A stretch of 64,000 nucleotides of DNA from Mesorhizobium sp. 131-2-1 (GTDB taxonomy: Bacteria > Pseudomonadota > Alphaproteobacteria > Rhizobiales > Rhizobiaceae): NCBI RefSeq assembly GCF_016756535.1, contig NZ_AP023247.1:1922501-1986500 (forward strand). Reading direction: 5' to 3'. Both the position numbers and the translations under genes were made by a program. The notes under the pieces were generated by a model that was not told where the DNA came from, did no database searches, and worked only from the letters and a program-made list of their open reading frames with translations. Below are positions 1 to 9,038 of the stretch, in pieces (positions within the stretch are counted from its first letter, which is position 1; the number at the start of each line of letters is the position of its first letter).

Positions 1-697
1 GCGCGTCGGACGCCTGGCGGCGCACCTCGCCATCGGCGTCCTGCAGGCGGTTCAGCGCCGGCTCCAACGCCAGCTCCTCGCCGCCGACGTCGAAGCGCAG
101 ATCGGTCATCGTCTCATCAAACAGCCGGTTCCAGGCGCCGCGTCCGGTGATCGACTTCTCGTGGAAAAGCTGCTCGACCCTATCCTCGAGCTGGTAGGGC
201 TTGTCCTTCCTGAGGTCGAGCACCCAGGGCCGGTAGTGGGCAAAGGCCGGGTCGGCGGCGAGCGCGCTTTCGATCACGGCGTCGTCGATCAGGTTGAGCT
301 CGAGCGCGAAAAACAGCAGATGCGCGCTGGCGTCCGTCATTTTCTCCTGGATGTCACCATAGAGCTTGGCGCGCTGCGGATCGGCGGTGTTGCCGGCGTA
401 GATCAGCCCGGCATAGGAGACGATGCGGCCGATCAGCTCCTCCAGCGCCTCATAGGCCTGCAAGGCTTCGCCCAGACGGCCGGCGACGCCGCGCTCGGCT
501 TCGGCGGCAAGCGTGCCCTTCCAGCGGGTCTCGAAGCTGACGGCATCCTGCGCGGCCCTGGCAATGTCGCGCTTCAGCTCGGGCGCTTCTATGCCGGAAT
601 ACAGATCGGCGAGGTTCCATTCCGGCAGGTCGCCAAGCTCCGCGGCGCCGTGACCGGACGCAGTCGCCGAAAACCGCCGATCATGAATCATGCGCAT
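1..697 (-). CDS. pepF: Oligoendopeptidase F-like M3 metallopeptidase (N-terminal part, runs off the window)
   Basis: The reading frame is open from an ATG at 697 to the left edge, giving about 232 N-terminal residues. The start is supported by a GGAAGG ribosome site 8 nt upstream; an in-frame ATG at 691 is the alternative. Stretches such as LPEWNLADLYSG and the helical segment around SYAGLIYAGNTADP resemble the N-terminal domain of M3-family oligoendopeptidase F, a cytosolic zinc peptidase that cuts short peptides. The HEXXH zinc motif would lie in the missing C-terminal part, so catalytic competence cannot be judged. It is divergent from the response regulator at 841. Confidence 0.75.
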   Translation of the reverse strand, partial: MRMIHDRRFSATASGHGAAELGDLPEWNLADLYSGIEAPELKRDIARAAQDAVSFETRWKGTLAAEAERGVAGRLGEALQAYEALEELIGRIVSYAGLIYAGNTADPQRAKLYGDIQEKMTDASAHLLFFALELNLIDDAVIESALAADPAFAHYRPWVLDLRKDKPYQLEDRVEQLFHEKSITGRGAWNRLFDETMTDLRFDVGGEELALEPALNRLQDADGEVRRQASDA

Positions 698-840
698 CAA
701 AAATACCTTCCAGAACGAGGGGGAAAGGGGAGGCCGGTCAAATCCTAAGGAATTCGTTCACCGGGTTTTTTGAAACCTTATTTAGAACCCTGTGCCAAGA
801 TGATCCACGGGGATTTCTCGGGCCGGGCAATAACACAGTC

Positions 841-2385
841 ATGACAGGTTCCATACTCATAGTCGATGACGATCCCGTGCAGCGCAGGCTGCTCGAGGCG
901 GCGGTAACGAAATTCGGCCACGCGGCGATCGTGACCGATGGCGGCGAGGCGGGGCTTGGCGCTCTCGACGGGCCCAATGCGCGCGAGGTATCGGTGGTGA
1001 TCCTCGACCTCGTCATGCCGGGGCTCGACGGCATCGGCGTCCTGAAGGCGATGCGCGAGCGCGGCATCCATGTTCCGGTCATCGTGCAGACCGCGCAGGG
1101 CGGCATCGAGACCGTGGTTTCGGCGATGCGCCATGGCGCCTTCGATTTCGTCGTCAAGCCGGCCTCGCCCGACCGGCTGCAAACCGCGATCTCCAACGCG
1201 CTGAAGGTCGAGGCGGTCGAGGACGAGATGAAGCGCACGTCGCGGCGGCGCGGCGGCCATCTGACCTTCAAGGACCTGATCACGCACAGCCCGGCGATGG
1301 ACCGGGTGATCCGGCTCGGCCAGAAGGCGGCGGCATCCAACATCCCGATCCTGATCGAGGGCGAATCGGGCGTCGGCAAGGAGCTGGTGGCGCGCGCCAT
1401 CCAGGGCAGCGGCGACCGCCGCTCGAAGCCGTTCATCACCGTCAATTGCGGCGCCATTCCCGACAATCTCGTCGAATCGATCCTGTTCGGCCACGAGAAA
1501 GGCTCCTTCACCGGCGCCACCGAAAAGCATACCGGCAAGTTCGTCGAGGCGCATTCGGGCACGCTGTTCCTCGATGAGATCGGCGACCTGCCGCTCGACG
1601 TGCAGGTCAAGCTCCTGCGCGCCGTCCAGGACGGCGAGGTCGACCCGGTCGGCGGACGCTCGACCGTCAGGGTCGACATCAGGCTGATCTCGGCGACGCA
1701 CCGCAATCTCCTGCAGCAGGTCAAGGACGGACGATTCCGCGAGGACCTGTTCTACCGGCTCAACGTCTATCCGATCTTCGTGCCGCCGCTGCGCGACCGC
1801 CGCGACGACATCCCCTATCTGGTCAGGCACTTCATGGAGAAGGTGGCGCCGGCCGATCCGCGGCGCCGTCTGCAGGGCATCTCGGCGAGGGCGCTCGCCA
1901 TGCTGCAGGCCTATGACTGGCCGGGTAACATCAGGCAACTGGAGAACGCCGTTTTCAGGGCCTCGGTGCTCGCCGAGGGCGAAATGCTGACGGAAGAGGA
2001 GTTTCCGCAGATCCGCGCGCAGATCGAAGGCACGGTCAATCTCGATGCCGAGGTCGCAACCTCCGCTCCCAGCCAGCCGCTCGGCAATGGGTCGGGAGAG
2101 GCTCTAGCCGCGGCCGGCGAGCCGGGGTCGGCCACCGCCGAGCCCGATCCTCCTGCCATATTGCAGCCACGTTTCGGGACGCTCAGGGCGCTTGACGAGC
2201 GCGGCAACGTGCGTGCGCTGGCCGAGGTCGAACTGGAGATGATCAAGCTGGCCATCGACCACTATAACGGCCAGATGAGCGAGGTCGCGCGCCGTCTCGG
2301 CATCGGCCGCTCGACGCTCTACAGGAAGCTCAAGGAATACGGCATCGACCCGGAAAGCGGCCGCATCGAGCGCCTCGCCTCCTGA
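841..2385 (+). CDS. Sigma-54-dependent response regulator, NtrC family
   Basis: This 514-residue protein has the full NtrC architecture. A receiver domain (about 1-120) carries the acidic pair D9/D10, the phosphoacceptor D56 in VVILDLVMPG and K106. An AAA+ domain (about 145-380) has Walker A GESGVGKE (174-181), the sigma-54 contact loop as GSFTGA (221-226) and Walker B LFLDEIGD. A Fis-type helix-turn-helix ends the protein (about 470-505, ARRLGIGRSTLYRKL). It would activate sigma-54 RNA polymerase when phosphorylated. No histidine kinase is adjacent, so its partner and targets are unknown. The loop has Ser where GAFTGA has Ala, a common tolerated variant. The family call is certain, the regulon is not. 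Confidence 0.93.
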   Translation: MTGSILIVDDDPVQRRLLEAAVTKFGHAAIVTDGGEAGLGALDGPNAREVSVVILDLVMPGLDGIGVLKAMRERGIHVPVIVQTAQGGIETVVSAMRHGAFDFVVKPASPDRLQTAISNALKVEAVEDEMKRTSRRRGGHLTFKDLITHSPAMDRVIRLGQKAAASNIPILIEGESGVGKELVARAIQGSGDRRSKPFITVNCGAIPDNLVESILFGHEKGSFTGATEKHTGKFVEAHSGTLFLDEIGDLPLDVQVKLLRAVQDGEVDPVGGRSTVRVDIRLISATHRNLLQQVKDGRFREDLFYRLNVYPIFVPPLRDRRDDIPYLVRHFMEKVAPADPRRRLQGISARALAMLQAYDWPGNIRQLENAVFRASVLAEGEMLTEEEFPQIRAQIEGTVNLDAEVATSAPSQPLGNGSGEALAAAGEPGSATAEPDPPAILQPRFGTLRALDERGNVRALAEVELEMIKLAIDHYNGQMSEVARRLGIGRSTLYRKLKEYGIDPESGRIERLAS

Positions 2386-2776
2386 CCAATCGAGCCGATA
2401 TCGCAAGCTCCGGACCAGTTTTGTTGCCTAGTAACGGCGCGATCGGCATCGGTCGCCGAGCTGGCGGCGTCCTGACGATGCGGTCGCGGTCGCGATCACG
2501 CGATTAAGGCTAACGGTAACAGATCGTGTTTCGTCCGAAGGCGGAAACATGATCTAAACCAGCAGTTTACCAAGAAACCCGGTGCAATATTTTTGACGGG
2601 ATATCGCCACGGTGTTACCGCATTTCGGCTTCAATAAGCGATGATTAACCATTAGGATCGATATTCGGATGTGAAAACCACGCATCCGTTTGGGCAAATC
2701 CGGGGACAAACGGCAGCCTGCAAGGCCTTTTGATTTGAACAAAGTCGAACGACATACAGACGGGCGGCATTATCAC
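2386..2776 (+). other. Intergenic region with hairpin repeat and weak promoter signal
   Basis: About 390 bases without a convincing gene. It holds an imperfect 12-bp inverted repeat (2521-2532 with 2544-2555), a TTGACG at 2593-2598 that could be a -35 element with only a poor -10 (2615-2620), and a TTAACC at 2645-2650 preceded at 7-nt spacing by ATAA, one base off a CtrA box. The DUF882 frame could be extended upstream through this region to a TTG at 2690, but that start is less likely than ATG 2777. Confidence 0.5.
2521..2555. repeat. Imperfect palindromic hairpin repeat
   Basis: AGATCGTGTTTC at 2521-2532 pairs with GAAACATGATCT at 2544-2555 with one mismatch around an 11-nt loop. It recalls the short palindromic intergenic repeats scattered through rhizobial genomes. 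It lies downstream of the response regulator and could also act as a 3' end structure. Confidence 0.5.
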
Positions 2777-4615
2777 ATGAGCGTCTGGCCGAGGTGGCTG
2801 GCAGCGGTGATTTTTGCGTTTTGTTTCCTTGCGGCGGCAGCGACCGGGGCCAGCGCCGAAGTTCGTTCGCTGAAGCTCTATCATCTCCACACACATGAAA
2901 AGGCCGAGATCGTCTACAAGCGCAACGGGCGCTACGATCCCGAAGGCCTGCGCAAGATCAACATCATCCTGCGCGACTGGCGTCGCAACGAGCCGACCAA
3001 GATGGATCCGCGTCTGCTCGACCTCGTCTGGGAAGCCTATCGGCAGAGCGGCGCGACCGACTACATCCAGGTCGTTTGCGGCTATCGCTCGCCGGCGACG
3101 AACTCGATGCTGCGCAGCCGCAGCAGGGGCGTCGCCGAGAAAAGCCAGCATATGCTCGGCAAGGCCATGGACTTTTATATCCCCGGCGTCCCGCTGAAGA
3201 AGCTGCGCAACATCGGTCTCAAGATGCAGGGCGGCGGCGTCGGCTACTACCCTTCATCGGGCTCACCCTTTGTCCATATGGATGTCGGCAATGTACGCCA
3301 CTGGCCGGGCATCAGCCGCCAGGAACTGGTCGGGCTGTTCCCCAACGGCAAGACGCTGCATGTGCCGAGCGACGGCCGGCCGCTGCCTGGCTATGAGCAG
3401 GCGATGGCCGCCTACAAGGCGCGCAGGGGCGCCGGCACTCCCAACATCGAGCTAGCCAGCGCCGGCGGCTCGACCAAGCGGTCCGGTGGGCTGCTTGCAG
3501 CCTGGTTTGGCGGCGGCGACGACGAGGCGGACGACAGCGCCGATGTCGCGACAGCAGCGCCTGCGCCCAAGCCGAAGACTGTGAAGCCGGCGATGGCCGC
3601 CAAGAGCAGCAACCTGCCGGGCATCGCGATCGTCTCGCCGCAGGACGCCAAGCGCGCCAACATTCCGCAGATCGCCGACGACAGCGACGACGCCGATTCG
3701 CAGCCGCAGCAGGACACGCCGGAGACGATCATCGCCGCGCTGCCGCCGAAGGAAGTCCCGGTGCCCAATTTTGCGCCGCGCCCGAAGGTCGATGTCGGGC
3801 AGCAGCCTGAAAACGTGCCGTTCGGCGTGGCGGATGCCACCGGCACCACCGAGCAGTCGGTGGCGACGGCGCAGGCGCCGGCCAGCGTGCCCTTCGGCAT
3901 GGCCAATCCGGCCAGCGCCGATGCCGCTGCCGTCGATCCGGCGCAGGTCGCGGTCAACAACATCCCGCTGCCGACCTGGCGCCCCGACCGCTCGCTGCCG
4001 GCCGACCTAGCGGCCCCGGACAAGAATGTGCTGCTGGCGCTGGCCGATACCGCCCAGCACAACAAGACCGCGACCGATGCGTTCTCGGCGCTGCCGACGG
4101 CGCGCCCGGACGAGGCCAGGCCGGATGAAGTCAAGGCTGTTCTCGATGAGGCCAACGCCACGGGCGAAGCCATTGCCGCTGGCGGCGACTACCAGCTCGC
4201 TTCGCTCGAGCCGCGCTCGGCATTCAACGATCCGTCCGGCGTCGACGCGGCCTCGCCGCGCCAGGCCATCGCCGCCCGCCCCGCCGGTTCCGATCCCGCG
4301 CTGGCGATCGGCGCCGGCGTGAAGACGACGCGCAAGGAAGCAAGGGCAACCGCCGCCGACCTGAGGCCAGGCCCCAAGGCGATGGTGGTTGCCGCCGCGC
4401 CGCAGGCCGCACGCTGGGCGCTGAACAGCGGCGAGTACGTCGCCACCGTCTCCAGCGCGACGACGGCGCCGCGCTATGCCTACAACATCGTTCATACGCC
4501 ACCGAGCGAGGTCTACACGGCAGGCTTCCAGGCCGACAACCAGATGGTGGATGCCAACCGGTTCACCGGCAACGCGGTAAAATTCCTTTCGGTCGCCCGC
4601 TTCCAGACCAAGTAG
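2777..4615 (+). CDS. Secreted DUF882 (M15-like peptidase fold) protein with long Ala/Pro-rich tail
   Basis: From ATG 2777 this is a 612-residue protein with a clear signal peptide (about residues 1-25, hydrophobic core then ASAEV). A DUF882 domain follows (about 27-180), related to the M15/YcbK murein peptidases. It contains SQHMLGKAMDFYIPG with the H-x6-D zinc spacing and PFVHMDVG in place of the usual HxH. The remaining 400 or so residues are Ala/Pro-rich low complexity with recurring VPFG and PTWRPD/PTARPD-type motifs and no recognised domain. A periplasmic peptidoglycan-linked role is inferred. A TTG at 2690 would add 29 residues before the signal peptide and is less likely. A terminator follows at 4633. 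Confidence 0.85.
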   Translation: MSVWPRWLAAVIFAFCFLAAAATGASAEVRSLKLYHLHTHEKAEIVYKRNGRYDPEGLRKINIILRDWRRNEPTKMDPRLLDLVWEAYRQSGATDYIQVVCGYRSPATNSMLRSRSRGVAEKSQHMLGKAMDFYIPGVPLKKLRNIGLKMQGGGVGYYPSSGSPFVHMDVGNVRHWPGISRQELVGLFPNGKTLHVPSDGRPLPGYEQAMAAYKARRGAGTPNIELASAGGSTKRSGGLLAAWFGGGDDEADDSADVATAAPAPKPKTVKPAMAAKSSNLPGIAIVSPQDAKRANIPQIADDSDDADSQPQQDTPETIIAALPPKEVPVPNFAPRPKVDVGQQPENVPFGVADATGTTEQSVATAQAPASVPFGMANPASADAAAVDPAQVAVNNIPLPTWRPDRSLPADLAAPDKNVLLALADTAQHNKTATDAFSALPTARPDEARPDEVKAVLDEANATGEAIAAGGDYQLASLEPRSAFNDPSGVDAASPRQAIAARPAGSDPALAIGAGVKTTRKEARATAADLRPGPKAMVVAAAPQAARWALNSGEYVATVSSATTAPRYAYNIVHTPPSEVYTAGFQADNQMVDANRFTGNAVKFLSVARFQTK

Positions 4616-4632
4616 TCAACAGGCCAGACATC

Positions 4633-4672
4633 GCAAAAGCCGCGCCGGGCGACCCGCGCGGCTTTTGCTTTT
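4633..4672 (+). terminator. Rho-independent terminator of the DUF882 gene
   Basis: A perfect 13-bp inverted repeat (4633-4645 with 4656-4668) surrounds a 10-nt loop and is GC-rich in the middle, with a T-rich end. It begins 17 nt after the stop codon of the DUF882 gene. Confidence 0.85.
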
Positions 4673-4752
4673 CAGGCATGCAATTGCGCGGCGCCGTTCG
4701 GCTCGGCACTGGCTTCGACCGGGCCGGGATGCTAACGACGTGACGCCTGCTT

Positions 4753-4826
4753 TCCCGCTTCGTCTAACGGTAGGACAGCGCCCTTTGAAGGCGTGAATCG
4801 TGGTTCGAATCCATGAGCGGGAACCA
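4753..4826 (+). tRNA. tRNA-Gln (anticodon UUG)
   Basis: A complete cloverleaf can be folded. The 7-bp acceptor stem is TCCCGCT/AGCGGGA (4753-4759 with 4816-4822), and the D arm is GTC/GAC. The anticodon stem is GCGCC/GGCGT around loop CTTTGAA (anticodon TTG). A 4-nt variable loop follows, then the T arm CGTGG/CCATG with loop TTCGAAT. Discriminator A (4823) and an encoded CCA (4824-4826) complete it. The weak U1-A72 pair fits glutamine identity, but A73 replaces the usual G73. Confidence 0.87.
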
Positions 4827-4943
4827 GCCGGCCGAACTGCACATGCCGGCCTGTGCGCGGCGGGCTCGAGCCTGCTGATCACGCAGGACTAAACTTGTCG
4901 TGATGGCCTGAGCCGGCCGGGTTTTTCATGACCCGGAGAGGCT

Positions 4944-5582
4944 CTACTTTTTGAGCTTGCTCGCCGCGCGAGCCAGGGCTTCGATCTCATCCCACTTGCC
5001 GGCCTTGACCATATCGTCGGGCGCTACCCAGGAGCCGCCGACGCAGATGACGTTGGGCAGCGCGAGATAGTCGGCGGCGTTCTTGGCGCTGATGCCGCCG
5101 GTCGGGCAAAACTTCACGTCGGCAAGCGGCGAAGCGAAGGCTTTGAGCGAGGCGATGCCGCCGGATTGTTCGGCCGGGAAGAATTTCAGGAAGCGCAAGC
5201 CGGCCTCGCGGGCGGCCATGATCTCGCCGGGCGTGATGGCGCCAGGCAGCAGCGGCACCTCGCTGTCCTTCGCCGCCGCCAGGAGCTGGCTGGTGATGCC
5301 GGGGCTGACGATGAATCTAGAGCCGGCCCTGGCTGCCTCGTCGAACTGCCTGGCGTCGAGAATGGTGCCGGCGCCGACGATGGCGTCCTCGACCTCGCCG
5401 GCCACGCGCCGGATCGCTTCCAGCGCATCGGCGGTCCTGAGCGTGATCTCGATCGCCGGCAGGCGGCCGCGGGCGAGCGCGCGGGCAAGCGGCACCGCGT
5501 CAGCGACATTGGCGATCTTGAGCACTGGAATGACCGGCTGGCCATTGAGGAGCGACAGGAGCTTCTCGGTCTTGCTGGGCAT
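4944..5582 (-). CDS. eda: 2-dehydro-3-deoxy-6-phosphogluconate (KDPG/KHG) aldolase
   Basis: A class I aldolase of 212 residues, the usual family length, that splits KDPG into pyruvate and glyceraldehyde-3-phosphate in the Entner-Doudoroff pathway, the main sugar route in rhizobia. The conserved Glu is in IEITLR and the Schiff-base Lys is in FLKFFPAE, with phosphate-binding glycines in PTGGIS and VGGSW. It starts at ATG 5582 and stands alone, convergent with the tRNA-Gln gene and divergent from trhO. Confidence 0.95.
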   Translation of the reverse strand: MPSKTEKLLSLLNGQPVIPVLKIANVADAVPLARALARGRLPAIEITLRTADALEAIRRVAGEVEDAIVGAGTILDARQFDEAARAGSRFIVSPGITSQLLAAAKDSEVPLLPGAITPGEIMAAREAGLRFLKFFPAEQSGGIASLKAFASPLADVKFCPTGGISAKNAADYLALPNVICVGGSWVAPDDMVKAGKWDEIEALARAASKLKK

Positions 5583-5766
5583 GCGCTTGTCTCTCCGGTA
5601 TCGATCGATTTCAACCGATTAACAGAAGGGGTATCCCGAGTCCACGAAACGTGGCGTGTCGCGATGTCACGCATCGTGGCAGGCGAGGTGGCAACGCCCT
5701 GCTTCGGAAGGCAAGGCCATTCGCCCTGCCTTGAATCGGCTTTCACCACAGTTTAGTGGCTTGGCT

Positions 5767-6690
5767 ATGACAATTTCCACCCAACCCATCCGTGTCGCCG
5801 CGCTCTACCGCTTTGCCAGGCTCGATGGCTTCGAGGCGTTGCGCGCCCCGCTCGCGGCCTTCTGCTGCGGGCGCGGCATCAAGGGCACGCTGCTTCTGGC
5901 GCGGGAGGGCATCAACGGCACCGTGGCCGGCAGCGAGGCCGCTATCGCCGCGCTGATCGACCATCTGAATTCCATCGAAGGCCTTGCCGGCATCGAGGTG
6001 AAGTACAGCGTTGCCGCCGAAATGCCGTTCCACCGCATGAAGGTGCGGCTGAAGCGCGAGATCGTCACCATGGGCGTCGAGGACCTCGATCCGGCGAGCA
6101 GCGCCGGCACCTATGTCGCGCCGGCCGACTGGAACGCGCTGATCTCGGATGAAAACACCATCGTCATCGACACGCGCAATGCCTATGAGGTGTCGATCGG
6201 CACTTTCAAGGGCGCGGTCGACCCGGCAACCGCAAGCTTCCGCGAGTTTCCGGCCTGGGTCGAGCGGCATCGCGATGAGCTCGAGGGCCGCAAGGTGGCG
6301 ATGTTCTGCACCGGTGGCATTCGCTGCGAGAAGGCGACGGCCTATGTGAAGTCGCTCGGCTTCGAGGATGTGTTCCACCTGAAGGGAGGCATCCTCAAAT
6401 ATCTCGAAGAGGTGCCCGCCGAGCAGAGCCTGTGGCAAGGCGAATGTTTCGTCTTCGATGAACGCGTGTCGGTGTCGCATGGCCTCGCCGAGGGCGAGGC
6501 CGAGCTCTGCCGCGCCTGCCGGCATCCGCTGACGGTCGAGGACCGGCTATCGCCGCACTATGCCGCCGGGACTTCCTGCCCGCATTGTCACGAGGTCCGC
6601 TCCGACGCGGATCGCGCCCGCTATGCCGAGCGCCAGCGTCAGGTCGAGTTGGCCGAGGCGCGGGGCAAGGCTCCGCATATCGGCAGTTGA
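5767..6690 (+). CDS. trhO: tRNA uridine(34) hydroxylase, rhodanese family
   Basis: This 307-residue protein matches the YceA/TrhO family, which makes 5-hydroxyuridine at the wobble base of tRNAs. An N-terminal acylphosphatase-like domain (about 1-100) with [14 protein letters not shown] is followed by a rhodanese domain whose active-site loop is [10 protein letters not shown] with the catalytic Cys at 181. A C-terminal Cys-rich segment (CRACRHPL and CPHC) probably binds zinc. ATG 5767 is chosen over upstream in-frame codons because [16 protein letters not shown] begins the conserved domain. It is convergent with the SnoaL gene, 34 nt away. Confidence 0.93.
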   Translation: MTISTQPIRVAALYRFARLDGFEALRAPLAAFCCGRGIKGTLLLAREGINGTVAGSEAAIAALIDHLNSIEGLAGIEVKYSVAAEMPFHRMKVRLKREIVTMGVEDLDPASSAGTYVAPADWNALISDENTIVIDTRNAYEVSIGTFKGAVDPATASFREFPAWVERHRDELEGRKVAMFCTGGIRCEKATAYVKSLGFEDVFHLKGGILKYLEEVPAEQSLWQGECFVFDERVSVSHGLAEGEAELCRACRHPLTVEDRLSPHYAAGTSCPHCHEVRSDADRARYAERQRQVELAEARGKAPHIGS

Positions 6691-6724
6691 CGCCGGCGCG
6701 AGGCCGCCGCCGGTCTTGGCCGCA

Positions 6725-7087
6725 TCACCATGAGACGGAGTAGCGGTCGATGGCCCACAGCCAGGTGCCATCGGCCTGGCGGCGGGCGACTTCGGTGGTG
6801 ACTGTGCCGTCGGGAAGCCGGGTCGAGGTGAGCGCGAGGTCGCCGTTGATGGCGGCGGGGCGCTGTTCGCCGCGCTGGAATTTCCGTCCCGTCGCGGCGA
6901 TCTCGGTGAACAGCGCGCGGATCGCCTCGCGGCCCCGCGTCAAGTCCTTCTCGCCGCTGTCGACGACGGCGTCAGGCTCGAACAGCGCCACCATGCCGTC
7001 GATATCGCCCGCCCATTGCCGGGCGATCAAAAGACGTTCCAGATCCTGCGGATCACGCGCAAGCTGGCGGTCCTGTTCATCGGCCAC
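6725..7087 (-). CDS. SnoaL/NTF2-like nuclear transport factor 2 family protein
   Basis: About 120 residues with the cone-shaped SnoaL-like pattern: an N-terminal helix, the segment MVALFEPDAVVDSG followed by GREAIRALF, then strands ending in WLWAIDRYSV. Such proteins bind small hydrophobic ligands or act as isomerases, and no specific substrate can be assigned. The GTG start at 7087 is favoured by a GAGAGGAG ribosome site 7 nt upstream. A longer reading from 7147 lacks one. Confidence 0.72.
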   Translation of the reverse strand: MADEQDRQLARDPQDLERLLIARQWAGDIDGMVALFEPDAVVDSGEKDLTRGREAIRALFTEIAATGRKFQRGEQRPAAINGDLALTSTRLPDGTVTTEVARRQADGTWLWAIDRYSVSW

Positions 7088-7288
7088 GGCAAGGCTCCTC
7101 TCCACAACAGAACCGAGATTAGTCGAAGCCAATGCCGGTTTCGACACATCGTTTTCAACTTTGTGGCCCTCCTGTATTTCCGGCGAAGCGCCTGCCCGTC
7201 ATTGTAATGTCAGCATGCGGGACCTACGTCTGCGACGTCCAAACCTGCTCGTGCATGTTTCGGCGCGAGTCCAATTCTGGAGGCATTG

Positions 7289-8014
7289 ATGCTCGATCCC
7301 AAGAAGCTTCTCGACGATCTGCTCGGCTCGCAAATTCCCGGTACCAGCGGCACTGTCCGCGACAAGGCCGGGCAGGCGGTGCAGATGGCCAAGGACAATC
7401 CGCTAGCCGCCGGCGCGCTGGCCGCGGTGCTGCTTGGGACCGGCACCGGCCGGCAGGTGACGGGCACCGCCATCAAGCTCGGTGGGCTGGCCGCGATCGG
7501 TGGCCTCGCCTACAAGGCCTACCAGAACTACAAGGCCGGCAATGCGCCGGCCGAGACGCCGGCCGCCGGCGAGCCCGAATTGCTGCCGCCACCCAAGGAC
7601 ACCGCCTTCCACCCCTCGCAGGCGCCGCAAGGCGAGGACGAGTTCACGCTGACGCTGGTGCGGGCGATGATCTCGGCAGCGAAGGCCGATGGCCATGTCG
7701 ATGACGAGGAGCGCCAGAAGATCGCCGGCAAGCTGCAACTGGCCGGCATCGGCGCGGAAGCGGAAAAGTTCCTGATGGCGGAATTGGAGAGCCCGCTCGA
7801 CCTGGACACGCTGGTCGCCGGCGCCAAGACCGACGCCCAGAAGCTCGAACTCTATACCGCCTCGCGCCTCACCATCGATCCAGACACACGCGCCGAGCGC
7901 GGCTATCTCGACCTGCTCGCCGGGCGCCTTGGCCTGCCGGATGCGCTGGTCGACCATGTCGAGGCGACGGTGTCGGCGGCAAAGGTGCCGGTTTCGGACA
8001 AGCCCGAAACCTAG
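7289..8014 (+). CDS. DUF533 (YebE-like, TerB fold) inner-membrane protein
   Basis: A 241-residue protein with a short N-terminal helix (MLDPKKLLDDLLGS), a glycine/alanine-rich hydrophobic segment (about 40-75, GALAAVLLGTGTG and LGGLAAIGGLAYKAYQNYKAG) and a C-terminal TerB-like helical domain (about 120-240) with MISAAKADGHVDDEERQKI. This is the DUF533/YebE pattern, whose function is unknown. ATG 7289 follows TGGAGG at 6-nt spacing. A terminator lies at 8134. Confidence 0.85.
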   Translation: MLDPKKLLDDLLGSQIPGTSGTVRDKAGQAVQMAKDNPLAAGALAAVLLGTGTGRQVTGTAIKLGGLAAIGGLAYKAYQNYKAGNAPAETPAAGEPELLPPPKDTAFHPSQAPQGEDEFTLTLVRAMISAAKADGHVDDEERQKIAGKLQLAGIGAEAEKFLMAELESPLDLDTLVAGAKTDAQKLELYTASRLTIDPDTRAERGYLDLLAGRLGLPDALVDHVEATVSAAKVPVSDKPET

Positions 8015-8133
8015 CCCAATCCACGCTGGTGAGCGAGGCGGGATAGCCGCGCGGTAACGTCTCGTTAACCGAGGAAGCGCATCATTCTAGGCAGTCGGAC
8101 CGGCTTTTCCTCCTCCCAAGCCCGGTTCAGATC

Positions 8134-8161
8134 AGGGCGGTCGCCAATGACCGCCCTTTTT
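8134..8161 (+). terminator. Rho-independent terminator after the DUF533 gene
   Basis: A perfect 9-bp stem AGGGCGGTC/GACCGCCCT (8134-8142 with 8149-8157) with a 6-nt loop is followed by a T run (8157-8161), 120 nt past the stop codon and 86 nt before the next gene. Confidence 0.85.
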
Positions 8162-8246
8162 GTCAGACCCACCGGAAAACACTCGTCTTGCCATCGCGCG
8201 CGTCATTTGCGATGCCACGATCCAGCGATTTCCGTGGAGGACGCCG

Positions 8247-9008
8247 ATGACTGCCATGACTGAGAAAACCGCCATCGTGACCGGCGCCGGCACCGGCATC
8301 GGCAAGAGCGTCGCCACGGCGCTGCTCAGGAACGGCTGGAACACAGTGTTCTGCGGCCGCCGCAAGGCGGTGCTGGAGGAGGCGATAGCTGACGCCGGCA
8401 AGACGGACGCCAGGGCATTGGCGGTTGCCTGCGACATCAGCAAGGCCGACCAGGTCGACGACCTGTTCGAGACGGTGGTGGAGGCCTTCGGCCGCGTCGA
8501 CCTGCTCTTCAACAACGCCGGCATGGGTTACAAGTCGACACCGATCGACGAGATCCCGGTCGAGGTCTGGAACGATATCGTCGGCGTCAACCTCACCGGC
8601 TCGTTCCTGTGCGCCCGCGCCGCCTTTGGCGCCATGCGCCGGCAAAAGCCGATGGGCGGCCGCATCATCAACAACGGCTCGGTGTCGGCCTACGCGCCGC
8701 GGCCGGGCTCGGTGCCCTATACGGCGACCAAGCATGCCATCACCGGCCTGACCAAGACGCTGGCGCTGGACGGCCGGCCCTATGACATCGCCTGCGGCCA
8801 GATCGACATCGGCAATGCGCTGACCGAGATGGCGCAGCCGATGACAGTCGGCGTGCCGCAGGCCAACGGCTCCATCGCCGCCGAGGCGGTAATGGATGTC
8901 GAGCGCGTCGCCGACGCCGTGGTCCACATGGCGAGCCTGCCGCTCGATGCCAACGTGCTGTTCATGACGGTGATGGCGACGAAGATGCCGTTCGTCGGGC
9001 GCGGCTAG
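8247..9008 (+). CDS. SDR family NAD(P)-dependent oxidoreductase
   Basis: A classical short-chain dehydrogenase of 253 residues. It has the cofactor motif TGAGTGIG (12-19), the NNAG motif (89-92) and the catalytic set S145, Y158 and K162 in PYTATKHAITG. ATG 8247 follows GGAGG at 6-nt spacing. The substrate is not predictable from sequence. The neighbouring aminotransferase is convergent, 30 nt away, so the two are not co-transcribed. Confidence 0.93.
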   Translation: MTAMTEKTAIVTGAGTGIGKSVATALLRNGWNTVFCGRRKAVLEEAIADAGKTDARALAVACDISKADQVDDLFETVVEAFGRVDLLFNNAGMGYKSTPIDEIPVEVWNDIVGVNLTGSFLCARAAFGAMRRQKPMGGRIINNGSVSAYAPRPGSVPYTATKHAITGLTKTLALDGRPYDIACGQIDIGNALTEMAQPMTVGVPQANGSIAAEAVMDVERVADAVVHMASLPLDANVLFMTVMATKMPFVGRG

Positions 9009-9038
9009 CGCCCGACCTCTCCCACAGGGGAAGCGAAC

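Noticed and set aside
2690..2776. TTG start for the DUF882 gene
   Set aside because: It would place 29 charged residues before a clear signal peptide that begins at ATG 2777.
4753..4826. tRNA gene as an integration site for a genomic island
   Set aside because: No integrase gene and no repeated tRNA 3' end was found nearby.
8054..8069. GTAA-N7-TTAAC CtrA-like site
   Set aside because: One base off consensus and placed between the DUF533 gene and its terminator, where it would control nothing obvious.
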